Below, piece after piece: positions 8,988-16,823 of a DNA stretch of 64,000 bases. The stretch spans positions 1 to 64,000 of the forward strand of contig VXOR01000042.1 of the NCBI GenBank assembly GCA_009840005.1, given 5' to 3'. The notes beneath the pieces are model-generated. The model made no database searches. It saw only the letters and a list, made by a program, of their open reading frames with translations, and was not told where the DNA came from. The DNA is from Gemmatimonadota bacterium (GTDB lineage: Bacteria > Latescibacterota > UBA2968 > UBA8231). The number at the start of each line of letters is the position of its first letter. Positions within the stretch are counted from its first letter, which is position 1. Position numbers and translations under genes: made by a program.

Positions 8988-9059
8988 TTAAATCAGTGGC
9001 GATTGCCCCATGACGATCTCAGCGATTTCGCCAAACCGAACGCGAGTCCACTCTATCAC
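8988..9059 (-). pseudogene. Remnant of a type I specificity subunit gene (hsdS N-terminus only)
   Basis: Reading leftward from the GTG at 9059 gives 23 codons beginning VIEWTRVRFGEIAEIVMGQS, a typical HsdS first target-recognition-domain start (compare the intact hsdS at 24526, MEWPRVRLGDVAQ). A TAA follows at 8990-8988 and no further HsdS sequence is seen. The GTG overlaps the TGA of the broken HEPN gene (GTGA), as expected for coupled genes in an hsd operon. The rest of hsdS was lost. Confidence 0.75.
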
Positions 9060-9297
9060 GTCCCTTCCACCTTTGCCAACTCCCGTCGAACCTGTCCAAG
9101 CAACGCTTCGACGAGTGCGAGCGCACCCTTGCGATCGATCGGCTCAGTACTCGAATCAACACCCTCATAGCGAAATTCGACGGCGTACGGCGTGTACCCG
9201 GTCAGCTTGCCGAAAGGCTTCTTATCGATCCCCGGAGCGTGAGGAGGTCGCGCTCGGCCGCTTGCAACATGGCCCTCGCGCACTTAACGTCGCTCAT
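9056..9297 (-). pseudogene. Broken HEPN toxin gene (internal deletion plus frameshift)
   Basis: From the ATG at 9297, overlapping the MNT gene by 14 bases, the frame reads MSDVKCARAMLQAAERDLL as in HEPN toxins for about 22 codons. It then runs into nonsense and stops. From about 9232 a different frame carries the typical HEPN C-terminus (KLTGYTPYAVEFRYEG, then LVEALLGQVRRELAKVEG) to the TGA at 9058-9056. Compared with a usual 120-140-aa HEPN domain about 50 central residues are missing, including the region that holds the Rx4-6H ribonuclease motif. The gene cannot make an active toxin. Confidence 0.8.
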
Positions 9298-9619
9298 AGA
9301 GCACCTTTCCTTCCCGTAGCGCCCGCGCCAAAACGTGGTTGAGAGAGTCGCGCCAGTAGGCGACGTCTTCATGGGAATAGACCAAGACGTCGGCGGGGAC
9401 GAGAAATCCCGCCAGTGCGTGGTAGAGGCGGACCATTTCTTTGTGGCGGCTTCGCTCCGGCCCGAAGGGCTCGCATTCTACGACGATCAGATCGATATCC
9501 GAATCTTCTCGTGCGTCGCCGCGAGCGCGGGAGCCGAAGAGGATTACTTGTTCGGGATCAACTTCGGCGACGATGGCCTGAACCATCTGGTCGAGCAGTG
9601 CGTCGGTGACCGGGGTCAT
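9284..9619 (-). CDS. MNT-type nucleotidyltransferase antitoxin (intact, partner broken)
   Basis: Minimal nucleotidyltransferase of the MntA type. Studied members AMPylate and silence the HEPN toxin. The 111-aa protein keeps the motif GSRARGDAREDSDIDL (about residues 30-45) with both catalytic aspartates and a later DVLVYS strand. The ATG at 9619 is preceded by GAGG. The partner HEPN gene downstream overlaps it but is deleted internally, so this is an orphan antitoxin. Together with the hsdS remnant it marks a decayed type I operon, because MNT-HEPN pairs often sit between hsdM and hsdS. Confidence 0.9.
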   Translation of the reverse strand: MTPVTDALLDQMVQAIVAEVDPEQVILFGSRARGDAREDSDIDLIVVECEPFGPERSRHKEMVRLYHALAGFLVPADVLVYSHEDVAYWRDSLNHVLARALREGKVLYERR

Positions 9620-9654
9620 TGCCTCGCTGTGGTAGAAAAATCGCTCACAGCTTC

Positions 9655-10494
9655 TCAGGCCCGCTGCCAGCGGCTGGGATTCACTCCCGGTGCGTCGCTT
9701 GCCATATTATTGGGTTTGTTGGGCACGTCAAAGTCCCAGTGCCGCGTATTGGGATCGGCGAAAAAAGGACGCACCGACTCGGGCAGCCCGGCCAAGTCCT
9801 CCTCGGCCCAGTTCTCGACCTCATCAATAGGGCCGGCCCAGGACGGGCGATACGCAATGGCCAGCACCGAGCGCGTGTGCTCGCCCCTGTTGGGCCAAGT
9901 CCCGTGAAAAGCACGGTGGTTGAGAAAAACCGCCGAGCCGGCCTTGCACGGCACCACCACCTCCTCGGGATGGCGCTCGTAGCGCATGTACGGATTGGCG
10001 TCGGCGTGCATGCACAGATGAGAGCGCGGAATGACGCGGAAAGGCGACACCTCGGGCGTCAGGTCGTCGAGATAGTAGAGCACGCGGATGGTGAAGGGAC
10101 AACTGCCGTTGTACCCGAAAATCTGCGAGCCGTAGGGCTGCCCGTCCGTGTGCAGGCTGATACCGGGCGTGCCGGGCTCGGAGCGGTCGTACCCGTAGCT
10201 GAGAAAGACGATCTCGTCGCCGAAGACCTGGCGCAAAAAATCAACGGTCGGCGCATGGGCTATGAGATCAGTCACAGCCCCTCCTTCAAACTGGATCTGG
10301 GACTTGCCGCGCTGGTGCGGACTGTAGTCGCGCGGCGTGGTCTCCCAAGTTTCAGATTGGGCCTTGAGACGGGCGATGTGCTCGGGGCTGAGCAGGTCGG
10401 GAATGACCAGATAGCCTTCGAGCTCAACGTGGCGGATGCGCTCGCCCAGCGTGAGGGCGGACCAGTCGCGGTCGTCGATGGTGGCTTTTTGCAT
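9655..10494 (-). CDS. Phytanoyl-CoA dioxygenase (PhyH) family oxygenase
   Basis: Fe(II)/2-oxoglutarate-dependent oxygenase. The 2-His-1-Asp metal triad is visible as HTDG and the distal His in HRAFHGTWPN, followed by the 2-oxoglutarate-binding Arg in RSVLAIAYRP. I choose the ATG at 10494 (279 aa) because GAGGAGAG lies about seven bases upstream. A TTG at 10542 overlapping the preceding stop would add 16 residues. It is the last gene of the operon with Gfo/Idh/MocA, hydroxyacid dehydrogenase and DMFase-like genes. The substrate is unknown. PhyH paralogues act on many small molecules, and the neighbours suggest catabolism of an amide- or sugar-derived compound. Confidence 0.9.
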   Translation of the reverse strand: MQKATIDDRDWSALTLGERIRHVELEGYLVIPDLLSPEHIARLKAQSETWETTPRDYSPHQRGKSQIQFEGGAVTDLIAHAPTVDFLRQVFGDEIVFLSYGYDRSEPGTPGISLHTDGQPYGSQIFGYNGSCPFTIRVLYYLDDLTPEVSPFRVIPRSHLCMHADANPYMRYERHPEEVVVPCKAGSAVFLNHRAFHGTWPNRGEHTRSVLAIAYRPSWAGPIDEVENWAEEDLAGLPESVRPFFADPNTRHWDFDVPNKPNNMASDAPGVNPSRWQRA

Positions 10495-10538
10495 GGCAGA
10501 CTCTCCTCGATTGAGATTTACCTCTTCTACACCTTTCG

Positions 10539-11609
10539 TCAATGGTCGATCAACACCCTTTCGCCAGTTTCCGCGCTCGCGTAAATCGCGTCCAGCAACT
10601 TCATGAAGGTCAGCGCCTCGGCAGGAGAGACATCAGGCGGCTGGGCACCGCGAATCGCGCTGGCAAAATCGCGGATCTCCGCGTTGAAGTCGCCGTCACC
10701 GTGTTCCACAAATTCACCAGCGGAATCGTCGCCTTCAGCGTAGATGGCACCCAACAACCGGCGCGTCCCCGCACGTCTCTTGCCTTCGGGCAGCGAAGTG
10801 GATTCCACCTCAATGGTGCCATTCGTACCCAAGACGCGCAAGCGCAAATCCCACGCCCGATCCGCCCAAGTGGAAATGACCGAGGAAGTATCCATCTGAA
10901 TTGTCGTACCGCCGGCACAGCCCACCAGAAAACTCATGTAATCCTCGGCGTGACGCTCTACTTCTAGCGTTGTTGGAAACGCGCTATGGCTGACGGCAAA
11001 AGCCCACTCGGGTTGCGGACAACCCAGTAGAAACCAGGCCTGATCGAGGTAGTGCGAACCGTGTTGGCCCAATGCACCACCCTTAAAACCCCACCGATAT
11101 AGCCAGCTCCTGCCCGGCGGCGGCTCGTAATGGACTCCGCGCTCGCGATAGTGGTAGTGGACGCGCGCATGGTACGCGCGCCCAATCCTGCCATCGGCAA
11201 TCATTTGCCGGCTCTCTTTGTTTTCCACCTGATGCCGCATGAAATAGGAGTACACGAGCGTTTTCCCCGTGCTTGCTGCAACGTCGTTGATCTCCTCGAC
11301 GTCTGCGGCATTGCGACCGTGCGGCTTCTGCACCAACACGTGCTTTCCCGCCTCCAGCGCCTCAATAACCATCGGCTTCCGCACATCGGGGGCAGTGGCG
11401 ACTCCAACGGCTTCAACCTCGTCATCGGCGAGCAACTCTCGATAGTCGCCATAGACTCTGGGGACCTCGTTGTCCTCGGCGACCTGTCGCGCCAAATCTC
11501 GATCCAGATCGGCGACTGCCCAGGCGATGGTATCTTCGCCGACGTGGGCACCTGCCACCCAAGTCCTGCCAACTCGGCAGCCGATTACGCCCATTTTAAT
11601 TTTGTCCAT
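10539..11609 (-). CDS. Gfo/Idh/MocA family NAD(P)-dependent oxidoreductase
   Basis: Sugar- or inositol-type dehydrogenase. The N-terminal Rossmann fold starts MGVIGCRVGRTWVAGAHVG. The catalytic lysine motif is VQKPHG (family EKP), and the C-terminal alpha/beta substrate domain contains GGALGQHGSHYLDQ. From the ATG at 11609 it has 356 aa; a GTG at 11618 overlapping the upstream stop is an alternative. Genes on both sides overlap or nearly touch, so it belongs to one transcript with the hydroxyacid dehydrogenase and PhyH genes. The substrate cannot be told from sequence. Confidence 0.92.
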   Translation of the reverse strand: MDKIKMGVIGCRVGRTWVAGAHVGEDTIAWAVADLDRDLARQVAEDNEVPRVYGDYRELLADDEVEAVGVATAPDVRKPMVIEALEAGKHVLVQKPHGRNAADVEEINDVAASTGKTLVYSYFMRHQVENKESRQMIADGRIGRAYHARVHYHYRERGVHYEPPPGRSWLYRWGFKGGALGQHGSHYLDQAWFLLGCPQPEWAFAVSHSAFPTTLEVERHAEDYMSFLVGCAGGTTIQMDTSSVISTWADRAWDLRLRVLGTNGTIEVESTSLPEGKRRAGTRRLLGAIYAEGDDSAGEFVEHGDGDFNAEIRDFASAIRGAQPPDVSPAEALTFMKLLDAIYASAETGERVLIDH

Positions 11610-11614
11610 CACAA

Positions 11615-12658
11615 TCACCGCCTTTGCAACCGTTCGAGCTTTGCCTGCAACTCGGGCTTTTCCAGCACCTCCCTGTTGACCACATGCTCGGGAATTTCGC
11701 CGCGCTCAATTCGCGCCACCTGCCGGAGTCTGCCCCTCCAAGTCTGCATGTAGTACTCGTCGGTGTGGCACAGGGAGTGCGGCGCGACCACGACGTTGTC
11801 CATTTTGAGGAGGGGATTGTCCGCATCGACGGGCTCCTGCTCAAACACATCCAGCCCAGCGCCGCGAATGCGCCCGCTCTGCAAGATTCGAATCAGAGCT
11901 TGCTCATCGACGACGGGGCCTCGCGAAGTATTAATCAGGTACGCCGTCGGCTTCATCAAGTTCAATTCCCGCTCGCCGATCAGGTGGCGCGTCTGCTCGC
12001 TGAGCGGGACGCTGATGCTGACGAAATCGGACTCGGCCAGCAGGGTATCCATATCGACCAGTTCCACATCTACATCGGCCACATCTTCCTCGCTCAGCCT
12101 AGGATCGCAGCCCAAATGCCGCATGCCAAAGGGCTTGGCCAGCAGGAACATCTCGTGCCCGATATTGCCCACGCCAATGGAACCGAGCGTCTTGCCAGTC
12201 ACCCCTTCGCCGCGGTAGAGGTGCTGGTCGGCCCACCGCCCCTCGCGGGTGATCCGATCCTTGTTGATCAGGCGCGTGGCCAAGGCCAGAATAAAGGTGA
12301 TGATGGTGCAGGCCATGGGCCGGCGCACGGCGTCGGGGGCCAAACAGAGCATTGTATTGGCCCGAGTCAGAGCCTCGACATCGACGTGGTCGTACCCAAC
12401 GCCGGTGAGAAGCACGGCCACGAGCTGATCGTTGCCAACTAGGGAGCGCTCGCTCCAGCGGGACCCGCCTGAGATAACCGCGTCGCAGCCGCGCACTTGC
12501 TCAGAGGCGATTTCCGCGCTCCGCTCGGCCAATATCCGGTACTGGACCCCGGACATTTCATCGAACAGTTCTAGCCCAGGACCGGGCAAGTCGAAATTCC
12601 CCTCCGCGTCGAAGAAATCCCGGGTGATCCCAACCGTAATTTTAGTGGTCATCTGCAT
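11615..12658 (-). CDS. D-isomer-specific 2-hydroxyacid dehydrogenase
   Basis: NAD-dependent reductase of 2-oxo acids. The nucleotide-binding motif is GVGNIG, the catalytic Arg lies in LINTSRGPVVDE, the Glu in GLDVFEQEP and the His in APHSLCHTDE. I start at the ATG at 12658, directly after the preceding stop (TGA-T-ATG), giving 347 aa; a second ATG at 12652 is possible. The open frame continues upstream into the DMFase-like gene, but that part is not coding in this frame. It is the second gene of the catabolic operon and probably reduces or oxidises an intermediate handled with the Gfo/Idh/MocA enzyme. Confidence 0.92.
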   Translation of the reverse strand: MQMTTKITVGITRDFFDAEGNFDLPGPGLELFDEMSGVQYRILAERSAEIASEQVRGCDAVISGGSRWSERSLVGNDQLVAVLLTGVGYDHVDVEALTRANTMLCLAPDAVRRPMACTIITFILALATRLINKDRITREGRWADQHLYRGEGVTGKTLGSIGVGNIGHEMFLLAKPFGMRHLGCDPRLSEEDVADVDVELVDMDTLLAESDFVSISVPLSEQTRHLIGERELNLMKPTAYLINTSRGPVVDEQALIRILQSGRIRGAGLDVFEQEPVDADNPLLKMDNVVVAPHSLCHTDEYYMQTWRGRLRQVARIERGEIPEHVVNREVLEKPELQAKLERLQRR

Positions 12659-12659
12659 A

Positions 12660-14903
12660 TCAATCCATTTCTGCAAATCGGCGCAACACGTTTTCGGTGA
12701 TGCGGGAGACATTGTTGTCGCCGTGGTTGTGAGAAAGGCAACTGCACCAACTGATGGAACCCACCGAGAATACCGCGCCGCCCTTGGGGCCTTCAAAATA
12801 CACCATGTCGGACCGCACTAAGGGGTTCTGGCTGCCGCCGGTATTGGGGGCCGAGACCAACTGGTCCTCAATGGCCACCTGGTACAGATCGGTGAAGCCC
12901 TCGGCCGAAGCGAGCAAGAGGGCGTGGTCGGGCGTGCCCAAGTCGCGGTCCATTCGGTCGATCTCAAAGCCGCCAGCGCCGTGTTCCAGGACCAGGGCAG
13001 GAAAGTCGCCGATCAATTCCTCGGGATCTAGGCCCTCAAAGATAAAGGCCGCCCTCGGGTCCAAACTGTCCGGCTGCCGTTTATAGGGGCGGTTGCGGCC
13101 TCCGCCTTGGGAGGTAAAACCAACGCCGACCATTTTTTGCGGTGCTCGGTTGCGAAAGCGCCAGAGGCCACCCATCTCGCCGGTGGTGCTGTGAAAGTGC
13201 TCGCCGGGGGCGGCCTCCCAAGCGCGCGAGCCCCGCCAGCGCCTGACTTCGACGATGTGCGGACGCTTAGGGTCGAAGGAGGCGATCCAGTAGAAGCCAT
13301 TGCCGCCTAGGTACATCAGGCGGCCGCCCTCTGCCTGGTATGATTCTAGCCCTTTGAGCATGGACGCCGTCCAGTACTCTGGATGCGTGCCGGTGAGGAT
13401 CACCTGGTACGGCTCCAACAACTCGCTGCCTTCGCAGTGCAACTCGTCGTCGGTGATCACATCGTAGGCAAAGCCCTTGGTGTCCAGCCAGTCGAGCAGA
13501 TGGAGATCGGCGTTGAGCAGGCGGGGCCAGTGCGCGGCCAAGGAGCGGGAAGGCATGCGGTACAGGGGACGAAAATTGACGATCGGCCGCCAGCGCGACG
13601 AGTAGCAGACCCCCGTGCCGTCGCTGTGCAGGTCGTAACAACTCAAGAGCTGCTGGTCCTGCATGTACCGATCCTGCGGGACGGCGTCGCTGCTTTCGCG
13701 CAGGTCCAGCATGGCGCGGATCGGATCGTTAAAGCGCTGGTTGGCATAGACGAGGTACGTGAGCGTGGGTGCCAAGAAGGCAATGCGGGCTTGGGCCTTT
13801 TCGGGGACGACGATAAAGGGCAGATAATCCTCGGCATCGGCGCTGGACTTCGGCGAGGCTTCGACGGTGAGCTCAGCCGAACCGCTCAGACTTCGGCGAG
13901 CTCTGTCGAGTCGTCGAGTCGTCAAATGGGCCGCGTACACGCCGCTCGGCCAGTCTGAGGGCACGGTCCACTCAAAGGCGGCATCCCACTGGGCGTCTTC
14001 GAGATCGTCGTCGTGGAAGTGAATGGCTCCGTACTGGCTGGGGGCGACTTTGAAATCCGCCTCGTCGCCGGTCCAGTTGTGCCCGGTCACAGCCCGGGTC
14101 GGCAGGTTGACCGTGCGGCCGTGGAGTTGGTGGGCCTCGGTATCGCGCACTATTTCCGCGCCGATATCTAGGGAAAAGTCCCAGTTGGCGATCGGGGTGT
14201 CGGCGTCGGCCTCCGCCACGGAGAGCGCACGGTCGTAAAGCCGCGGATTGTCGATCTTGCCATTGAAGTGGTGGGTGGCCACCGGCCCCGATGCGGCGGC
14301 CATCAGCAAATCCTCCTCGTTTTCCCCCACAGCCAAGGGACGGATGGTTTTGCAAACCTGTGCTCGGGCACGAGGCACCGGCCAGTTGGACTGCAGCTCC
14401 TGATAGAGGCAGACTGCGCCCGTAGCCGCGTCGTAGCTGGCGGCGATACAGTGCCATTGCGCTGGGTGCAGGGCCACGCCAGTGCTCACTTTTTCCAGCC
14501 GCGTCCCATCGCCAATCCACAGGGCCAGCGACCCGTCCTCGGCGATAAAGAGACCATAGCCCGATTGGCCAGACAACTTGGTCAACAACCCTTGCAGGCC
14601 CTTTTGCGGCGTGGTGGGGTAAATCCACGCCCGCAGGGTAAACCCATTGGGGCAATTCAACAAAGGGTGGTGCGGCACGGCCGCGTACGAGCCGCTGTGG
14701 ATGGCCTGGTACTGGCCCGGGTACTCACCGCTGATCGAGGATGCGAGCGCTTCGATTTTGCAGCCAGGCCCCTTGGGATTGGCGTCTGTGTGCCGCAGGC
14801 GCACGAGTTGGGCGCGGTATGTGGGCGCTTCGCTACTGACCATAAAGCGTATGGTCTGCCCGGGCCGCACGCTGAAACGGTCGCTGTACCCGACGATTTT
14901 CAT
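12660..14903 (-). CDS. N,N-dimethylformamidase beta-subunit-like protein with LamG-type domain
   Basis: The 747-aa protein starts at the ATG at 14903, eight bases after AAGGAG. It has an N-terminal beta domain, a LamG/concanavalin-like domain (about residues 70-230, GFTLRAWIYPTT...GYGLFIAEDGSLALWIGDG), and the C-terminal catalytic region of the DMFase large subunit. That region contains GTHPEYWT, GNGFYWIAS and TTGEMGGLW, which match my recollection of the Tyr-Tyr-Glu iron site of DMFase. DMFase releases dimethylamine and formate from dimethylformamide, but many homologues have unknown amide substrates. No small alpha subunit is nearby. It is first in the operon, behind the repeated TTGACA-N17-TATTCT promoter. 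Confidence 0.8.
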   Translation of the reverse strand: MKIVGYSDRFSVRPGQTIRFMVSSEAPTYRAQLVRLRHTDANPKGPGCKIEALASSISGEYPGQYQAIHSGSYAAVPHHPLLNCPNGFTLRAWIYPTTPQKGLQGLLTKLSGQSGYGLFIAEDGSLALWIGDGTRLEKVSTGVALHPAQWHCIAASYDAATGAVCLYQELQSNWPVPRARAQVCKTIRPLAVGENEEDLLMAAASGPVATHHFNGKIDNPRLYDRALSVAEADADTPIANWDFSLDIGAEIVRDTEAHQLHGRTVNLPTRAVTGHNWTGDEADFKVAPSQYGAIHFHDDDLEDAQWDAAFEWTVPSDWPSGVYAAHLTTRRLDRARRSLSGSAELTVEASPKSSADAEDYLPFIVVPEKAQARIAFLAPTLTYLVYANQRFNDPIRAMLDLRESSDAVPQDRYMQDQQLLSCYDLHSDGTGVCYSSRWRPIVNFRPLYRMPSRSLAAHWPRLLNADLHLLDWLDTKGFAYDVITDDELHCEGSELLEPYQVILTGTHPEYWTASMLKGLESYQAEGGRLMYLGGNGFYWIASFDPKRPHIVEVRRWRGSRAWEAAPGEHFHSTTGEMGGLWRFRNRAPQKMVGVGFTSQGGGRNRPYKRQPDSLDPRAAFIFEGLDPEELIGDFPALVLEHGAGGFEIDRMDRDLGTPDHALLLASAEGFTDLYQVAIEDQLVSAPNTGGSQNPLVRSDMVYFEGPKGGAVFSVGSISWCSCLSHNHGDNNVSRITENVLRRFAEMD

Positions 14904-14949
14904 TGATTTCTCCTTGCCACTAGGGCCGTCAACACCCCTGCAACCAAGC

Positions 14950-15011
14950 TGGGGACCGTCCGCGCTGGTCTCTGGCGCGCAAGAATAGCGGAACGCGGAA
15001 AGTGTGTCAAT
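14950..15011 (-). repeat. Left copy of the 62-bp promoter-containing repeat
   Basis: Aligns without gaps to 29680-29741 in the same orientation, with about 45 of 62 bases identical by hand. It holds the promoter at 14982-15010 and a leader ending in the conserved block GGGGAC(C/G)(G/A)TCCGCG. A shorter third copy lies at 15074-15102. Confidence 0.7.
14982..15010 (-). promoter_or_regulatory. Sigma70-type promoter of the DMFase-like operon
   Basis: On the minus strand TTGACA (15010-15005), a 17-bp spacer and TATTCT (14987-14982) lie about 80 bases before the start at 14903. The spacer CACTTTCCGCGTTCCGC is nearly identical to that at 15080-15096 and similar to that at 29718-29734, so the three may share a regulator. 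Confidence 0.65.
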
Positions 15012-15073
15012 CGGTTCGTCGGTCAAAGGGCATCTCGACCGACATGAAGGCGAGTGATGGTCTCTATCGTGCG

Positions 15074-15102
15074 AGAATAGGGGAACGCGGAAAGTGTGTC
15101 AA
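15074..15102 (-). promoter_or_regulatory. Second copy of the TTGACA-N17-TATTCT promoter
   Basis: Minus-strand TTGACA (15102-15097), 17-bp spacer CACTTTCCGCGTTCCCC, and TATTCT (15079-15074). It lies 92 bp upstream of the first copy and directly next to the divergent toxin-antitoxin promoter. It could be a tandem promoter for the catabolic operon or a duplicated control site. Confidence 0.55.
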
Positions 15103-15116
15103 TAAAGCGGAGATTG

Positions 15117-15171
15117 TTGACAACAAGAGATGTGCGGTTTAATATGGTCATGTAAAATGACTATATAGTCA
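15117..15171 (+). promoter_or_regulatory. Promoter and palindromic operator of the Phd/VapC pair
   Basis: TTGACA (15117-15122), 17 bases, then TAATAT (15140-15145) is a near-consensus sigma70 promoter. A perfect 14-bp palindrome TGACTATATAGTCA (15158-15171) lies just after the expected start site, and an overlapping inverted pair GTCAT/ATGAC precedes it. This is where an antitoxin usually autorepresses. AGGAG at 15171-15175 serves the ATG at 15184. Confidence 0.75.
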
Positions 15172-15183
15172 GGAGTTGAGACC

Positions 15184-15423
15184 ATGCAGATGCCTATCAG
15201 CGAGTTCAAAGCCAAATGCACCCAAGTCGTGCGTGAAGTCGGCACCAAATACCAAACCGTGGAGTTGACTAATCGCGGCAAGGTCGTAGCACGCATCGTC
15301 CCTCCTGAGCCGGAGACCAAACCCGACCCCCAATCCTTCTTCGGCTCGCTCCGCGGTACGGTCGCGTACCAGCCCGGCTGGGATGAGCCGCTCGGCGAGG
15401 ATGATTGGGAAGCCTGCCAGTGA
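15184..15423 (+). CDS. Phd/YefM family antitoxin
   Basis: Type II antitoxin, 79 aa. The N-terminal MQMPISEFKAKCTQVVREVG and VELTNRGKVVARIVPPE form the Phd/YefM DNA-binding fold. The acidic C-terminus ending EDDWEACQ would bind the toxin. It has its own near-consensus promoter with a palindromic operator, and its TGA overlaps the GTG of the PIN toxin (GTGA). It is the leftmost gene pair of the defence island and is transcribed away from the catabolic operon. Confidence 0.9.
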   Translation: MQMPISEFKAKCTQVVREVGTKYQTVELTNRGKVVARIVPPEPETKPDPQSFFGSLRGTVAYQPGWDEPLGEDDWEACQ

Positions 15424-15818
15424 AGTACTTGCTCGACACCCATGCGTGGATCTGGGCTTTGGAGGCACCGGAAAAACTGCCCAACCCAATAAGAGCGATG
15501 CTGCTGGAGGCGGATAACCTGCCCTTTGGGTTAGCGGCGATCAGCCCTTGGGAAGTGGCGAAAAAAGAGTCCAAGGGGCTTTTGCATTTATCTATGCCCG
15601 TGCGCCAGTGGGTAGCGCACGCCACCCAAGCCCCGTTTATAGAGCTGCTGCCCCTTTCGGTGGATATAGCCCTCGAATCGGCGCATTTGCCTGCCCCCTT
15701 CCACAAAGACCCGGCCGACCAAATGATCGTCGCCACAGCGCGGCTGCACAGCCTGGTGCTAATCAGTGCCGACCAACGGCTGCGCACCTATCCACACGTG
15801 CAAACAAAGTGGCGATAG
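15420..15818 (+). CDS. vapC: VapC-like PIN-domain toxin
   Basis: PIN ribonuclease toxin, 132 aa from the GTG at 15420, which overlaps the antitoxin stop. An upstream in-frame TTG at 15405 is less likely because the PIN fold begins at VKYLLDTHAWIWALE. Conserved acidic residues are visible: Asp in LLDTHAW, Glu in SPWEVAKKE, Asp in FHKDPADQMIVATA and Asp in LISADQRL. Pairing with a Phd-type rather than a classical VapB antitoxin is common for this subfamily. Confidence 0.92.
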   Translation: MKYLLDTHAWIWALEAPEKLPNPIRAMLLEADNLPFGLAAISPWEVAKKESKGLLHLSMPVRQWVAHATQAPFIELLPLSVDIALESAHLPAPFHKDPADQMIVATARLHSLVLISADQRLRTYPHVQTKWR

Positions 15819-15881
15819 TAAATCAATCTATCCGGCAAACTTTTGCTTGATTAGTTGTACGCGCTGTTGGCCCCGGTGGGC

Positions 15882-16823
15882 CTATGGGATACTGAATCGC
15901 CCATGCAGTTTGTGCTGTCCGCTAGCCTCCTCGAACTCGCGTTGAATGTCGTCCCGTTCTCGTCGCCCTAAGCGTGTCCAAGTAGTGATGTCCTTGGGGT
16001 TGTGAGACGTATCAAAGCCGTTCGGTAACAAGATGCCGACCAGATTGCTGATCAGGTAGCGGTCGTGAAAATGGTCCCAGATGAAAACATCTGCTTGGAT
16101 CTCAGCCGATTGCAATGCGCCGCCAAGCTCGCGGCGAAAGTCCTGCTCAAGCTCATTGACCTTGAGAATTGTGCGATTGGAGCCTGACCCCTTGTAGCAC
16201 ACGCGGTGAATTTCGATCAATGGTGCGGGTCTCCGCTTGCCAGCACACACGAGGAGGTCCCTGAACTCTTCGTAGTGGGCTTCTGTAGGATCCAAGTGAG
16301 GGTCGATGAAGTGTAAGGAGTTCGCGCAACGTAGAATGGGACCGAGCTGCCGTTGGTAATCTGCTAGGCTTCGCGTAAGACGAACCGACGGATTGCTAGG
16401 ATCCCACCAAGACGCCCGATCGAGTTGGTCAATCTGCTCTACTAAGACCTCAGACTGATATGTATCCTTGACCGGGCCGGTCACAATGATTCCTCCCATG
16501 AGTGGCTGAGTTTGGTGTGTAGCGAGTGCTTCCGCACACCAATCCTCATCACTGACAGGATCGGTACCTAGGGCTGGTTGGGAACCGATGAGTCTGCCTT
16601 GCGCCACGAGCTTCCTCACCAACTCTTTGCCAGTACGGTGCCAAGGGCGCTTATCTTCCGCGAAGAGTTCCCGCCACTTCCCGGAACGGAGATCACGAAC
16701 CAAACCCTCGCTCCTCACGACTCTGCTGATCTCACGCAGGTAGAGACGGCCTATCTCTTCACTAGAATACGAGGTTACGTCGAAAACATCTGGTGTTATG
16801 GCATAGTCGGCTAGCAGCGGCAT
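15882..16823 (-). CDS. Putative effector with PLD/MIT_C-like HDR motif, partner of the DUF3696-type ATPase
   Basis: I recognise no named family for the 313-aa protein. In the C-terminal half HFIDPHLDP (about 171-179) and WDHFHDRYLISN (about 249-260), followed by GILLPNGFD, resemble the single-HxR active site of phospholipase-D-superfamily proteins of the MIT_C/defence type. The N-terminal 100 residues look helical. Its ATG overlaps the ATPase stop by one base (TGATG), so the two are translationally coupled. In this context I infer a nuclease or other phosphodiesterase effector controlled by the ATPase. The catalytic assignment is uncertain. Confidence 0.6.
   Translation of the reverse strand: MPLLADYAITPDVFDVTSYSSEEIGRLYLREISRVVRSEGLVRDLRSGKWRELFAEDKRPWHRTGKELVRKLVAQGRLIGSQPALGTDPVSDEDWCAEALATHQTQPLMGGIIVTGPVKDTYQSEVLVEQIDQLDRASWWDPSNPSVRLTRSLADYQRQLGPILRCANSLHFIDPHLDPTEAHYEEFRDLLVCAGKRRPAPLIEIHRVCYKGSGSNRTILKVNELEQDFRRELGGALQSAEIQADVFIWDHFHDRYLISNLVGILLPNGFDTSHNPKDITTWTRLGRRERDDIQREFEEASGQHKLHGRFSIP

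Noticed and set aside
12659..12796. N-terminal extension of the 2-hydroxyacid dehydrogenase by 46 residues
   Set aside because: It overlaps the DMFase-like coding region and lacks family similarity; the ATG at 12658 right after the stop is a better start.
15829..15881. In-frame continuation after the PLD-like gene stop (reads ...QRVQLIKQKFAG) resembling the end of the secreted protein at 8057 (LKQKFAE)
   Set aside because: Only six or seven residues agree and no start or family is seen; probably chance or a very old remnant.
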